From NCBI GenBank assembly GCA_913060665.1, contig CAJXUY010000024.1, positions 1 through 59,248 of the forward strand: 59,248 bases of DNA, given 5' to 3'. This DNA comes from an uncultured Oleiphilaceae bacterium (GTDB lineage Bacteria > Pseudomonadota > Gammaproteobacteria > Pseudomonadales > Oleiphilaceae). A model generated the notes under the pieces. It did no database searches, was not told the DNA's origin, and saw only the letters and a program-made list of their open reading frames with translations. The stretch's first letter is position 1. Each line of letters begins with the position of its first letter. Made by a program: the position numbers and the translations under genes. Shown here piece by piece: positions 28,807-37,303 of the stretch.

Positions 28807-30078
28807 ATGAACATTGAAATAAAGTCAGGCAGGGTTGTCGACCCAGTTAATGGAGTCGACGAAGTTCAGTCATTGTATGTGTCTGAGGGTAAGATCGCAG
28901 CAATAGGGGTGCCGCCTGAAGGGTTTTTGGCCAACGAGGTTATTGATGCGGCAGGTTGTGTTGTTTCTCCGGGTTTTATAGATCTTTGTACATATCTGCG
29001 GGAGCCTGGGTATGAGTATAAGGGCACGGTCGCATCTGAAACCTTTGCTGCAGCAAAAGGAGGTTATACCGCTGTTTGTTGTCCTCCGGAGACATTGCCA
29101 GTCAATGATTCAGAAGCGGTAACCAATCTTATACTTGATCTGGCTAGCAGGGCTGGAAGTGCGAAAGTTTATCCGATTGGAGCCTTGACTAAAGGGTTGA
29201 AAGGGCAGCAGTTAAGTGAAATCTATTCGCTCAAGCAGGCGGGCTGTGTAGCGGTTGGTAATAGTGGTCGCCCTGTTGCGAATCTTAGTGTGCTGAAGCG
29301 CTGTTGTGAATACGCAAAAACTCATGAAATGAGCGTTTTTGTTCGTCCAGAGGATGTTTCACTGGCCTCTGATGGCTGTGTGCATGAAGGGGCTGTTGCT
29401 ACTCGATTGGGCTTGCCTGGAATTCCGGTGCTCGCGGAAACGGTCGCAGTTTCTCAGCTTTCACTACTTGCAGAAGAGACGGGCGCTCATATTCATATGT
29501 CGCAACTGACGTCTGAAAAATCAGTTGAGTTAGTTGCAGCTGCTAAGGCGCGTGGTATTCCCGTTACAGCTGATGTCTCAGTGCAGCATCTACTACTGAC
29601 TGATATTGCGGTTAGTGGCTTTGATAGTCGACTTCATTGTCTTCCTCCATTCCGATCAGAGGCCGACAGGTTGGCATTGATAGAGGGTGTAAACACGGGT
29701 GTAATCGATGCGGTATGTAGTCAGCATCAGCCTCATGAAGCCGCGGCTAAGCAAGCACCATTCGCGGAGTCCGAGCCAGGGGTTTCGTCTATCGAGACGG
29801 CATTGCCTTTGCTGTTGGGTTTAGAGCGGAAATCTGTACTTTCAATGGATATGCTTGTGCGAGCTCTCTCGGCCGGCGCCACTCGCGTGTTAGGTGTGAA
29901 AGGAGGTTCGTTAAGCGTGGGTGAAAGTGCTGATATTTGCATTTTCGATCCATTGGCGCAATGGGTTGTGAGTGATGAATCGATTAAATCTTTAGGTAAA
30001 AACACTCCTTGGGACGGTATAGAGCTACAAGGGCTTGTAAAGGCGACGCTGGTTGACGGTCATACCGTCTATGCATGA
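28807..30078 (+). CDS. pyrC': Inactive dihydroorotase-like subunit PyrC' (PyrX)
   Basis: A 423-residue protein with the type I dihydroorotase fold that lacks the metal site. The usual DxHxHxREPG reads DLCTYLREPG, so both metal-binding histidines are gone, and the late DHAPH motif reads SQHQPH. Such proteins keep a structural role, holding the PyrB trimers in the Pseudomonas-type complex. An active dihydroorotase must be encoded elsewhere. ATG 28807 has GGTGAG just upstream. Confidence 0.9.
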   Translation: MNIEIKSGRVVDPVNGVDEVQSLYVSEGKIAAIGVPPEGFLANEVIDAAGCVVSPGFIDLCTYLREPGYEYKGTVASETFAAAKGGYTAVCCPPETLPVNDSEAVTNLILDLASRAGSAKVYPIGALTKGLKGQQLSEIYSLKQAGCVAVGNSGRPVANLSVLKRCCEYAKTHEMSVFVRPEDVSLASDGCVHEGAVATRLGLPGIPVLAETVAVSQLSLLAEETGAHIHMSQLTSEKSVELVAAAKARGIPVTADVSVQHLLLTDIAVSGFDSRLHCLPPFRSEADRLALIEGVNTGVIDAVCSQHQPHEAAAKQAPFAESEPGVSSIETALPLLLGLERKSVLSMDMLVRALSAGATRVLGVKGGSLSVGESADICIFDPLAQWVVSDESIKSLGKNTPWDGIELQGLVKATLVDGHTVYA

Positions 30079-30227
30079 GTTGTCTGAGTTTTTAGTGGCT
30101 TAATGCCTACTGTTCAGGAAATGCTGCGCTCTGAGGGGATGTAAAATCTGGTTTGCACCTGCTCATATTTGATCTATGTTTAGTATAAACAGTTGTCACT
30201 ATTTGGTTTTATCTTGAGGGGTTTAAA

Positions 30228-30668
30228 ATGTTTTTTTTGATGTTTCTTTTGATGTGCGGTGCTGTTTGGCTGCTTTGGAATATTTGCAAGAATACAGGGG
30301 ATGCACTGGATAAACAGACTGCCATCCAGTATGAATTAGTTTCGTTGGAGAAAAAGCTAGAAGTGCTGTCCGCCAAGCTTAAGCCTGGGTCAGTTGATGC
30401 TGTCAGTGAGGAGGGTAGCGCAAAAAAGACTAAGGCCCCAGTGCTGGTTGATGCGGAATCACCTGATGCTGAGGCGTTGTCAAAGGCTGTTAATATCAAT
30501 AAAGCGAGCTTAAAAGAAATAACTCAATTGCCTCGTATCGGTAAAGCACTTGCGCAGCGCATTATTGATGGTAGGCCCTACACTAATATAGAAGGCGTAA
30601 AACAGGTGCAAGGTATTTCGAACGATATGTTTAGTGAGATAGAGTTACTTATTTCAGCTGGTTCATAA
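30228..30668 (+). CDS. ComEA-like helix-hairpin-helix protein
   Basis: A 146-residue protein. A hydrophobic N-terminal segment (residues 1-20) acts as an anchor, followed by a short coiled coil (about 35-55), a variable linker, and a C-terminal helix-hairpin-helix pair (VNINKASLKEITQLPRIG, then GVKQVQGIS). ComEA proteins bind incoming DNA in competence, but short anchored HhH proteins also occur outside competence loci. No other competence gene is adjacent. GAGGGG stands seven bases before the ATG. Confidence 0.75.
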   Translation: MFFLMFLLMCGAVWLLWNICKNTGDALDKQTAIQYELVSLEKKLEVLSAKLKPGSVDAVSEEGSAKKTKAPVLVDAESPDAEALSKAVNINKASLKEITQLPRIGKALAQRIIDGRPYTNIEGVKQVQGISNDMFSEIELLISAGS

Positions 30669-30690
30669 AGGATCGCGGATACCGCGAAGT

Positions 30691-30742
30691 ATATCAGAAT
30701 CAAAAAAAGAGACCGTGTGGTCCCCTTTTTTGATTCTGATAT
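30691..30742. terminator. Long bidirectional intrinsic terminator
   Basis: Perfect 17-bp arms (30691-30707 and 30726-30742) enclose an inner hairpin GACC-gtgt-GGTC. A-runs and T-runs inside the stem give a U-tract after the GACC hairpin in either direction. It separates the convergent HhH gene and the HU gene. Confidence 0.85.
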
Positions 30743-30764
30743 CAAGCTTATCTAGGTCATTTCA

Positions 30765-31040
30765 TTACAAATTGATAGAGTCTTTAAGTGATTTTCCTGG
30801 TTTAAAGCCGACTGACTTGCTAGCAGCAATTTGAATGGTTGCCCCTGTCTGAGGGTTCTTCCCTGTTCTCGCGCTTCTCTCGCGTTGGTTAAATGTGCCA
30901 AAACCAATTAATGTGACCGCTTCATTGCGGGATAATGCGTTAGTAATCTCGTCTGTAATTACGTTAATTACTTCGTTGGCCTTGTCCTTAGTTAATTCTG
31001 CTTTTTCAGCGATTGTAGCAGCCAATTCTGGTTTACGCAT
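30765..31040 (-). CDS. hupB: HU-family DNA-binding protein
   Basis: A 91-residue nucleoid protein: MRKPELAATIAEKAEL, the GFGTFNQRERSARTGKNPQTG beta-arm region including the intercalating proline, and a closing FKPGKSLKDSIN. It bends and compacts DNA. AGGAGA precedes the ATG. Whether it corresponds to HU-alpha or HU-beta cannot be settled by eye; the sequence looks nearer HU-beta. Confidence 0.93.
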   Translation of the reverse strand: MRKPELAATIAEKAELTKDKANEVINVITDEITNALSRNEAVTLIGFGTFNQRERSARTGKNPQTGATIQIAASKSVGFKPGKSLKDSINL

Positions 31041-31471
31041 AAGACTCTCCTGATTTTATTGATGTTGTTATATTGAGCAAACAAACACTAAATAGTCGCT
31101 GTTAAGCGATGTATTGAGGTGATGAACCAAGTTTGGGGGTGTTCAAACCTGTTGATATCGGGCTCTCTATATTTATAGCGAGTTTCTAACGGCTGTCAAA
31201 GTGATTTGCGAATTTGAGGGCCAATTTCTAGTATAATGGAAGATTATCGCTAGATTCATGATTTTTAGGTGTTTAAGCGGTTATAGTGCTAAAGAATAAT
31301 GATTGAAATTGAACATTTGTTCCTGCTTTTTTTCTGCTTTGTGTAGTTCATCTCACAATTGCGTTTGTATCTAGTTCATAATCTGCTAGCTCAAAATATA
31401 CGATCGTAAAATAATAATAAGTCGACAAAAATAAAACAACAGAATAAAAAGTGTTGTAACAGGAGAAATAG
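31041..31471. other. Divergent hupB/TatT-like intergenic region
   Basis: 431 AT-rich bases. A TATAAT lies at 31232-31237 on the plus strand without a well-spaced -35 element; if used, the lipoprotein mRNA would have a leader of over 200 bases. I see no gene and no clear hairpin. Confidence 0.5.
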
Positions 31472-32518
31472 GTGAAAAACTTCGGGATATTAAAAGGCTT
31501 ACTTAAAAACAGCTTGCTACTGGTAGTTGTCTCATTTCAGCTGGTTGGCTGTCAAACCTTCAAAGATAAGGTTGTTTACGCGCCTGCTGGAGGTGTGATG
31601 CAGAATTTGGCAATGGAGCATACTGTGCCCTACCTGCTCGGAACCGAAGATTTAGCCGTTAGTTGTGCCATGAGTGAGGCAATGTCTCCATTGTTGATGG
31701 CATTTGGTAGAGTGACTTCAAACCCAGATCAATTAGGCGTGATGCTGGGCTTATCTGCGGGCGCATGTGAAGAGCAAAGAGCCTGGGATAACGAGTTACG
31801 CTATTTAAGAGCGATGCGTGACTTGCGCCCGGATGAAGCTGAGGATGCATTGATTACTCAAAAACGACACTTGGTCAATGCCTCTAAGCGACAGTATTCA
31901 GCTTATAAACATCTAGTGAATTATTATGGTGAGCCAGGCGAAGAATGTCCGGATTTAGATCAAGATTTTGACCAGTTTATCTGGATTGCCGGTATGCTAT
32001 CCGGACTACAGGCGCTGAATAACGAAATTCAATCTACTTCGGGTGTTGGTGTTCCTAAGAATATCGCTTCAAAAGTTGAGCTCGGTGCAAGTTGCGTGAA
32101 TGATGATCAGTGGTGGGGTGCCCCGATGGCGATGAAGGCTGCTGTGTGGGCTATGTTGCCGGGAGCGCTACCTCAGGGTGAGAATGCGTGGGAGCGCTTA
32201 GAAACTGCGCAGGCTAAGGGTGAAGAGGCTCGTGTAAGACTGCCGAATGTATTGTATGCGATGGCTGCCTTTTCGAACGGAAAAAACGACCTGGTGAAAG
32301 ATATTATTCGTCGCCATGCAGAGCACGTTAAAAAACATCCAGCGGACCCTGAATATGTGCTTATTGATACGACTGCAACCTTGCAGCTACAAGCAATCTC
32401 GGACCGACTTTGGACGGAAAACACGGGTCATAGAACGCCTGTGGGTAGATTAGGGACTTTTTGGGATGACAAAAAAGAGTCTAATGTAGAAGTAATAGAA
32501 CTGGATGACCTCCTATAA
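31472..32518 (+). CDS. TatT-like TRAP transporter-associated lipoprotein
   Basis: A 348-residue lipoprotein with a lipobox LVGC (Cys about residue 27) after a hydrophobic leader, so it should be lipid-anchored. The mature part is helical, with spacing suggestive of TPR-like repeats (FIWIAGMLSGLQALNNEI, LPNVLYAMAAF, IIRRHAEHVKKHP), resembling TRAP-associated T-components (TatT). Such proteins form trimers that dock TRAP solute-binding proteins. Its position directly before a solute-binding gene and a TRAP permease supports this more than sequence alone. The start is GTG with AGGAGA five bases upstream. It could instead be an unrelated helical lipoprotein. Confidence 0.6.
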   Translation: MKNFGILKGLLKNSLLLVVVSFQLVGCQTFKDKVVYAPAGGVMQNLAMEHTVPYLLGTEDLAVSCAMSEAMSPLLMAFGRVTSNPDQLGVMLGLSAGACEEQRAWDNELRYLRAMRDLRPDEAEDALITQKRHLVNASKRQYSAYKHLVNYYGEPGEECPDLDQDFDQFIWIAGMLSGLQALNNEIQSTSGVGVPKNIASKVELGASCVNDDQWWGAPMAMKAAVWAMLPGALPQGENAWERLETAQAKGEEARVRLPNVLYAMAAFSNGKNDLVKDIIRRHAEHVKKHPADPEYVLIDTTATLQLQAISDRLWTENTGHRTPVGRLGTFWDDKKESNVEVIELDDLL

Positions 32519-32588
32519 GAACTATAAATCAGATGACATGCAACATTCCAGTTTGTACATTTAAATAACTGAAAATAAGGTTAAGGCA

Positions 32589-33608
32589 TTGAAACTATTG
32601 AAAAGTATTAAGGCTCTATCAGTCGCCGCAGCGGTATCTGCAACCGCTATAAGTAGCGCAGTGCAGGCAGAAATGATGGACAGGTCGTTTTGTGTTTGGG
32701 ATCCGGTTGGTGCAAATGGACCTCTGTATAATGTCATGAAGTCTGCTAAACCAAGTGCTATGAAATGGGGCATAAACCTTGAACTTAAAGCGTATACCGA
32801 TGAAAAGATTGCAGCTGACGATTTTAAAGCGGGGCAGTGTGATTCGGTGCTTTTAACAGGGACCCGAGCAAGAGATTTTAATAAATTTACAGGTTCTCTT
32901 GAGGCTATAGGTGCTATTCCAACGAGTGAAGAGATGAAGATGATTCTTCAAACGCTGACTCAGCCTAAAGCTGCAAAGCTGATGGTAAGCGGAGAGTACG
33001 AAGTGGCGGGTATCCTGCCAGCGGGTGCGATTTATTTATATACTCGGGATCGTAGGATCGATACAGTTGAAGAACTTCAAGGCAAAAAAGTGGCCACCCT
33101 TGACTATGATCAGGCGTCTATGACTATGGTTCGCCATGTCGGAGCGTCGGTCGTGGGGGCGAGTACTGCTAATTTTGCTGGCAAGTTTAACAATGGGAGT
33201 GTTGATGTTGCGTATGCTCCAGCAGTTGCATACACGCCCTTGGAGCTATACAAAGGCCTAGGTGAAGACGGTGGGATTGTTGATTTTTCGTTGGGTCAAA
33301 TGAATTTTCAGGTCATTGTTCGTCCTGATCGTTTTCCAGAAGGGTACGGTCAAAAAGTACGTGACTACAGTGCTACCAGATATGAAGAAGCTTACAAGCT
33401 AGTAGAAGAGGCAGAAGCAGAGGTCAAACAGGATTACTGGGTAAAACTTAGTGAGGAAAACCTGGAAAGCTATAGCAAAATGCTACAGGAGGTGCGTATT
33501 TCTCTGCGAGATGAGGGTGTGTATGACGCTAAGGCATTACGTTTGATGAGAAAAGTTAGGTGTAAAAAGAATCCAACAAACTCTGAGTGTTCAGAAAAAA
33601 GAGAATAG
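32589..33608 (+). CDS. TRAP-type solute-binding protein, copy 1
   Basis: A 339-residue exported protein; the signal peptide is cleaved after VQA at about residue 27. The mature protein has a periplasmic-binding fold (LKAYTDEKIAADDFKAGQCDS, AGILPAGAIYLY, GKFNNGSVDVAYAP) and fits a putative TRAP solute-binding family that I recall as DUF6091, not classical DctP. Four cysteines (35, 84, 325, 334) are shared with the second copy. It begins at TTG with AAGG upstream, 70 bases after the lipoprotein, and is probably co-transcribed with it. About two thirds of residues match copy 2 by eye. The ligand is unknown. Confidence 0.75.
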   Translation: MKLLKSIKALSVAAAVSATAISSAVQAEMMDRSFCVWDPVGANGPLYNVMKSAKPSAMKWGINLELKAYTDEKIAADDFKAGQCDSVLLTGTRARDFNKFTGSLEAIGAIPTSEEMKMILQTLTQPKAAKLMVSGEYEVAGILPAGAIYLYTRDRRIDTVEELQGKKVATLDYDQASMTMVRHVGASVVGASTANFAGKFNNGSVDVAYAPAVAYTPLELYKGLGEDGGIVDFSLGQMNFQVIVRPDRFPEGYGQKVRDYSATRYEEAYKLVEEAEAEVKQDYWVKLSEENLESYSKMLQEVRISLRDEGVYDAKALRLMRKVRCKKNPTNSECSEKRE

Positions 33609-33661
33609 TGAGTTGGCGTGTTCTTAAAAATAAACATGTTGCGTAAAAGACATGTATAGTA

Positions 33662-33693
33662 AGGGTCGCTGAATATAGCGGCTCTTGGTTTTT
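33662..33693 (+). terminator. Possible partial terminator between binding protein and permease
   Basis: AGGGTCGCT and AGCGGCTCT pair across GAATAT with two wobbles, and a T-rich stretch follows shortly after. It could lower permease expression relative to the binding protein, a common pattern in transporter operons. Confidence 0.4.
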
Positions 33694-33790
33694 GAGTGTC
33701 GCTCATAATTAGCATTAACGTTATAGCGTCATTTTTAAGATCACATAATAATAGAGAACAATAAATAACAAGCTTTGGGGGCTGTTTTCA

Positions 33791-35857
33791 GTGCAAAATC
33801 GTGGAGTTGCGAATCGATCTATCAGGGAGTGGATATCATCATTGCCTGCATGTCTTTTATTGTTAGCCGTTGTTGTATTTAGTACGGGTAGTGATATTCA
33901 TAATCAAATGCTTAAAATGGGTGAGCAAATATGGGGGGGCTATTACAAGCTTCGAGTAGACCCTCAGTTGCCTGGCTGTGATGCTGATTTTAATGTAGAT
34001 AAGAGGGTTGAGGAGCAGATTTTATTAGAGAAACATAAGCCTGTTGACGACTTTGACCTTTTTGAAGATGAGCCTGTTGACCCAGAAATTCTGAAAAAAT
34101 CGTTGCAGAATGCGAAGAGTGACTGTGCTGCAAAGTATTTGGAATTTGATGAACTTAAAGATCGCATTACTCCAGGGGTTAGAGCTTACCGCTCTGTTGA
34201 GCTATTTATTGCTGATTTGGTGGCGTTTGGGTTAACGGCGCAGCGCTTTATTTTGGCGCTACTCGTGTTGCTTTGTGCGGCTACCGCTACCATGAGTCGG
34301 CACCATATCGCGATGAGAGCTATGCAGACTCAGTTGGATCATACTGTCTCATTCTCGTTGCAGTTTATTGCCAATAGTATGTTGCTGATTTCGACATTGT
34401 CTTTTAGGGCTTTGTCACACTCTGGCGGGGCAGAGGTAGAGCTGTCAAAAGAAATTCTTCATGATGTTTGGATTGCCGGCTTTGGTTTGTTGACGATTAT
34501 CAGTGCTGTTAAATTGTTTAAAATCCCTGCAGATGTTAAGTCTGGGGGGAGTTTGGGGCATGCGCTTCTTTCTGTGCCTCTTTATACGACTATGTGTTTG
34601 ATAGCAGGTACTTACTTTGCGCTTGCTGGTCATATTGCCGGAATTGGTATCTATCTAGATAAAATGATGGATTTGTCTGACATGTTTTTGAATGTTGGGT
34701 TGTATGTCTGGGTTGGTATGATGCTTAAACAAACTAGATTAGCATCACTGGTGTTTGCCGTATTCAAACCTTGGAAAATGCCTCCTGAGATGCTTGCAGT
34801 GGTTGCGGTTATTGCAGCGGCCATTCCAACGGCATACACCGGTGCTTCAGGTATTTTTGTTATTGCTGCTGGTGCGGTGATATATCATGAGCTTCGTATT
34901 GCTGGGGCGAGAAGGCAGTTGGCATTAGCCGCGACGGCTATGTCTGGTAGTCTTGGTGTAGTACTGAGACCTTGTCTATTGGTCGTGGTTATAGCGTACT
35001 TGAACCGAGAAGTAACGACTGATCAGCTTTTCGGCTGGGGTATTTGGGTGTTTCTGTTAACCGCAGGGCTGTTTCTTATTGTAGCGATGACGGTTAATAG
35101 GCAGAGTAAGTTAGAGTTGGCGCCGGTAGGTGAAGCTTTTCCTGCCATGATTAAAGCATTTCAGCCTCTTATCCCTTATATTCTAGTAGTTGCGGGTATT
35201 GTTCTGTTTTATCGTTTTGTGCTTGAGGTCGGTATGGACGAGTTCTCTGCGCCTCGCGTATTGCCTGTCTTAATGCTAGGTATTCTGCTTTATGAGCATA
35301 TTACGTTAAAGGGAGGGAAGCAGAATGTGTCAGGGGAAATTAATCACAAAGGGCTTGAAAATAGCATTAGAGCAGCGACCAATGAGACCACTTCGGAAAT
35401 AGGCGCCTTATTGTTGCTAATCGGGTGCTCCGTTAGTATTGGAGGGGTGATAGAGCGTTCCGGCATGATGGAAATGTTCCCGCACTCGTTTGATAGTGCA
35501 TGGAGTGCGATGCTGTTACTAGTATTTATCTTGGTTATTCTTGGCATGATTATGGACGCATTTGGTGCTGTGATATTGGTAAGTGCGACTATCGCCACTA
35601 TTGCTTATCAGAGCGGAATTCATCCGGTTCACTTTTGGATGGTGACATTGGTTGCGTTTGAGTTGGGTTACTTAAGCCCTCCTGTAGCGTTAAATCACTT
35701 ATTGACCCGTCAGGTGGTAGGGGAAGCAGAAGTAGAGCTTGCACTACAAGAGGGAGATACCTTTTATCAGCGTCATGAGCGCATTATAATGCCGTTAATA
35801 GTCATGGGTATAGCGTTAGTATTGGTGGCGTTTGTGCCTTTGGCTATTGGCTATTAA
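33791..35857 (+). CDS. Fused TRAP transporter permease (DctQ-DctM type) with periplasmic insertion
   Basis: A 688-residue polytopic membrane protein. A first membrane helix (about 15-34) leads to a soluble loop of about 110 residues with two cysteines (63 and 112). Three more helices complete a DctQ-like four-helix unit. From about residue 250 it is DctM-like: TGASGIFVIAAGA, SGSLGVVLRPC, GMIMDAFGAVILV, and HPVHFWMVTLVAFELGYLSPPVALN, the typical TRAP large-subunit ending. It would import a solute with sodium or proton flow. The large external loop is unusual for a Q domain and may contact the lipoprotein. The start is GTG with a G-rich ribosome-binding site. Confidence 0.85.
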   Translation: MQNRGVANRSIREWISSLPACLLLLAVVVFSTGSDIHNQMLKMGEQIWGGYYKLRVDPQLPGCDADFNVDKRVEEQILLEKHKPVDDFDLFEDEPVDPEILKKSLQNAKSDCAAKYLEFDELKDRITPGVRAYRSVELFIADLVAFGLTAQRFILALLVLLCAATATMSRHHIAMRAMQTQLDHTVSFSLQFIANSMLLISTLSFRALSHSGGAEVELSKEILHDVWIAGFGLLTIISAVKLFKIPADVKSGGSLGHALLSVPLYTTMCLIAGTYFALAGHIAGIGIYLDKMMDLSDMFLNVGLYVWVGMMLKQTRLASLVFAVFKPWKMPPEMLAVVAVIAAAIPTAYTGASGIFVIAAGAVIYHELRIAGARRQLALAATAMSGSLGVVLRPCLLVVVIAYLNREVTTDQLFGWGIWVFLLTAGLFLIVAMTVNRQSKLELAPVGEAFPAMIKAFQPLIPYILVVAGIVLFYRFVLEVGMDEFSAPRVLPVLMLGILLYEHITLKGGKQNVSGEINHKGLENSIRAATNETTSEIGALLLLIGCSVSIGGVIERSGMMEMFPHSFDSAWSAMLLLVFILVILGMIMDAFGAVILVSATIATIAYQSGIHPVHFWMVTLVAFELGYLSPPVALNHLLTRQVVGEAEVELALQEGDTFYQRHERIIMPLIVMGIALVLVAFVPLAIGY

Positions 35858-35880
35858 AGGTACTTAACGTATTATTTGAG

Positions 35881-35907
35881 AAAGGTAAGCATTTGCTTAC
35901 CTTTTTT
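35881..35907 (+). terminator. Intrinsic terminator after the TRAP permease
   Basis: AAAGGTAAGCA and TGCTTACCTTT form a perfect 11-bp stem around TT, followed by Ts. It ends the lipoprotein-binding protein-permease transcript, so the second binding protein needs its own promoter. Confidence 0.9.
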
Positions 35908-36008
35908 TATGTCTTAAAGAACGGTTTATATAGCAAAATTTGTTAGCGTTAACAGCATATTCAGTAGGTGTTCACAGTATTGTTTGTTTAAAGTTGGCAT
36001 TATTTGAT

Positions 36009-36047
36009 TGTGATATAGGGTCACTAGGAAAGTGTGAAAATTCACAC
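36009..36047. promoter_or_regulatory. Paired CRP-like dyads before the second solute-binding gene
   Basis: Two TGTGA/TCAC dyads lie in tandem: TGTGA-n7-TCACT at 36009-36025 and a perfect palindrome GTGTGAA-AA-TTCACAC at 36032-36047. The TGTGA and TCACA halves recall CRP sites, but the spacers are 7 and 4 bases instead of 6. They end 33 bases before the ATG, placing them near the transcription start. Another regulator with GTGTGA half-sites is equally possible. Confidence 0.5.
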
Positions 36048-36080
36048 AAAAGACAATAATAAAATAAAAAAGGGATTCAC

Positions 36081-37100
36081 ATGAAAATACGAAAAACTAC
36101 TTTAAAATCCGCATTGGCTGTTGCTGTTACTGCCTGTGCAATCGTAGCTCCTACTCAGGCAGAGGTCGTCAAGCGATCATTTTGTGTCTGGGACCCAATA
36201 GGGGCAAACGGTCCTCTTTTTAATATCATGAAAGCAACCAAGCCTGCGGCTATAAAGTGGGGGGTTGAGCTTGACCTCAAAGCCTACACTGATGAAAAAG
36301 TAGTTGCTGAAGACTTTAAGGCGGAACAGTGTGACGCGGTGCTTGTGACTGGTACTAAAGCTAGAGAGTTTAATAAGTTTACTGGAAGCTTAGATGCTTT
36401 GGGTGCACTACCTAGTGACGAGGAGATGCGTATTATGCTTGAGACGCTGACCAGCCCAAAAGCCGCTAAGTTGCTGAAAAGTGGTAAGTATGAAATTGCA
36501 GGGATTTTGCCTGCTGGTTCCGTATATCTCTATTCTAGAGATAAAACAGTAGATACGGTTAATGAGCTGCAGGGGAAAAAGATTGGGACATTTGATTATG
36601 ACAAAGCTGCTGTGCATATGGTTCGGCATGTTGGTGCTTCAGTAGTGGGTGCGACTACCGCTAACTTTGCAGGGAAGTTTAATAATGGCAGTGTTGACTT
36701 GGTTTACGCGCCAGCCGCTGCTTATACCCCGCTAGAGCTTTATAAAGGAATAGGCGACAGCGGTAGTGTGTTTAGTTATAAGTTAGCACAGTTTAGTTTT
36801 CAGACTGTCATCCATAGTGATCGCTTCCCCGCTGAATTTGGTCAGCAAATGAGAGATTTTTCTGCTACTCGTTATGATGAAGCTTATGAAATTATTGCGA
36901 CGGCAGAGTCTGAAATTAACCCTGAGTTTTGGACTCATCCCACTGCAAAGGATGCGGAGAATTATGCGGCTATGTTTCGCAATGTGAGAATAAGCTTGAG
37001 GGATGAAGGTGTCTATGATGCGAAGGCGTTAAAGCTAATGCGGAAAGTTCGCTGTAAGAAGAACCCTTCTCACGCAGAGTGTACTGAAAAAACAGAGTGA
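36081..37100 (+). CDS. TRAP-type solute-binding protein, copy 2
   Basis: A 339-residue exported protein, the same length as copy 1 and collinear without gaps. The signal peptide ends at TQA-E (residue 27). Cys35 and the C-terminal CKKNPSHAEC pair are kept, as are RSFCVWDPIGANGPL, GKFNNGSVDLVYAP and VRISLRDEGVYDAKAL. Divergence concentrates in the signal peptide and in segments that could line the ligand cleft (about 225-240 and 270-290). It lies behind a terminator with its own palindromes and AAGGGA ribosome-binding site, and ends at its own terminator. It likely serves the same permease with different ligand range or regulation. Confidence 0.75.
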   Translation: MKIRKTTLKSALAVAVTACAIVAPTQAEVVKRSFCVWDPIGANGPLFNIMKATKPAAIKWGVELDLKAYTDEKVVAEDFKAEQCDAVLVTGTKAREFNKFTGSLDALGALPSDEEMRIMLETLTSPKAAKLLKSGKYEIAGILPAGSVYLYSRDKTVDTVNELQGKKIGTFDYDKAAVHMVRHVGASVVGATTANFAGKFNNGSVDLVYAPAAAYTPLELYKGIGDSGSVFSYKLAQFSFQTVIHSDRFPAEFGQQMRDFSATRYDEAYEIIATAESEINPEFWTHPTAKDAENYAAMFRNVRISLRDEGVYDAKALKLMRKVRCKKNPSHAECTEKTE

Positions 37101-37227
37101 TTCTTCGGTCTTGTGGCTATGGCGACAAGCGATTCGGCTGGAGTCAAGGGTTGCTGCTTCGACTTTCCTTGACCCCCTCTTCGCTGCATCATGGCTACGG
37201 GATCATACTCTAGAGGCGGCAATCAAC

Positions 37228-37265
37228 AAAAAGCCCCGGCTGATTACTCAGTCGGGGCTTTTTTT
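37228..37265. terminator. Strong intrinsic terminator, probably bidirectional
   Basis: AAAAAGCCCCGGCTGA and TCAGTCGGGGCTTTTT form a stem of about 16 bp with one G-T wobble and a four-base loop, followed by more Ts. It serves the second solute-binding gene and, read backwards, the convergent pckA. Confidence 0.9.
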
Positions 37266-37303
37266 GTAGTGCCGTCTATTGGCTGTGCTACAAAGCTAAT
37301 GAC

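Noticed and set aside
36032-36047. Perfect CRP binding site
   Set aside because: TGTGA and TCACA are present, but separated by 4 bases instead of 6, so I list it only as a CRP-like dyad.
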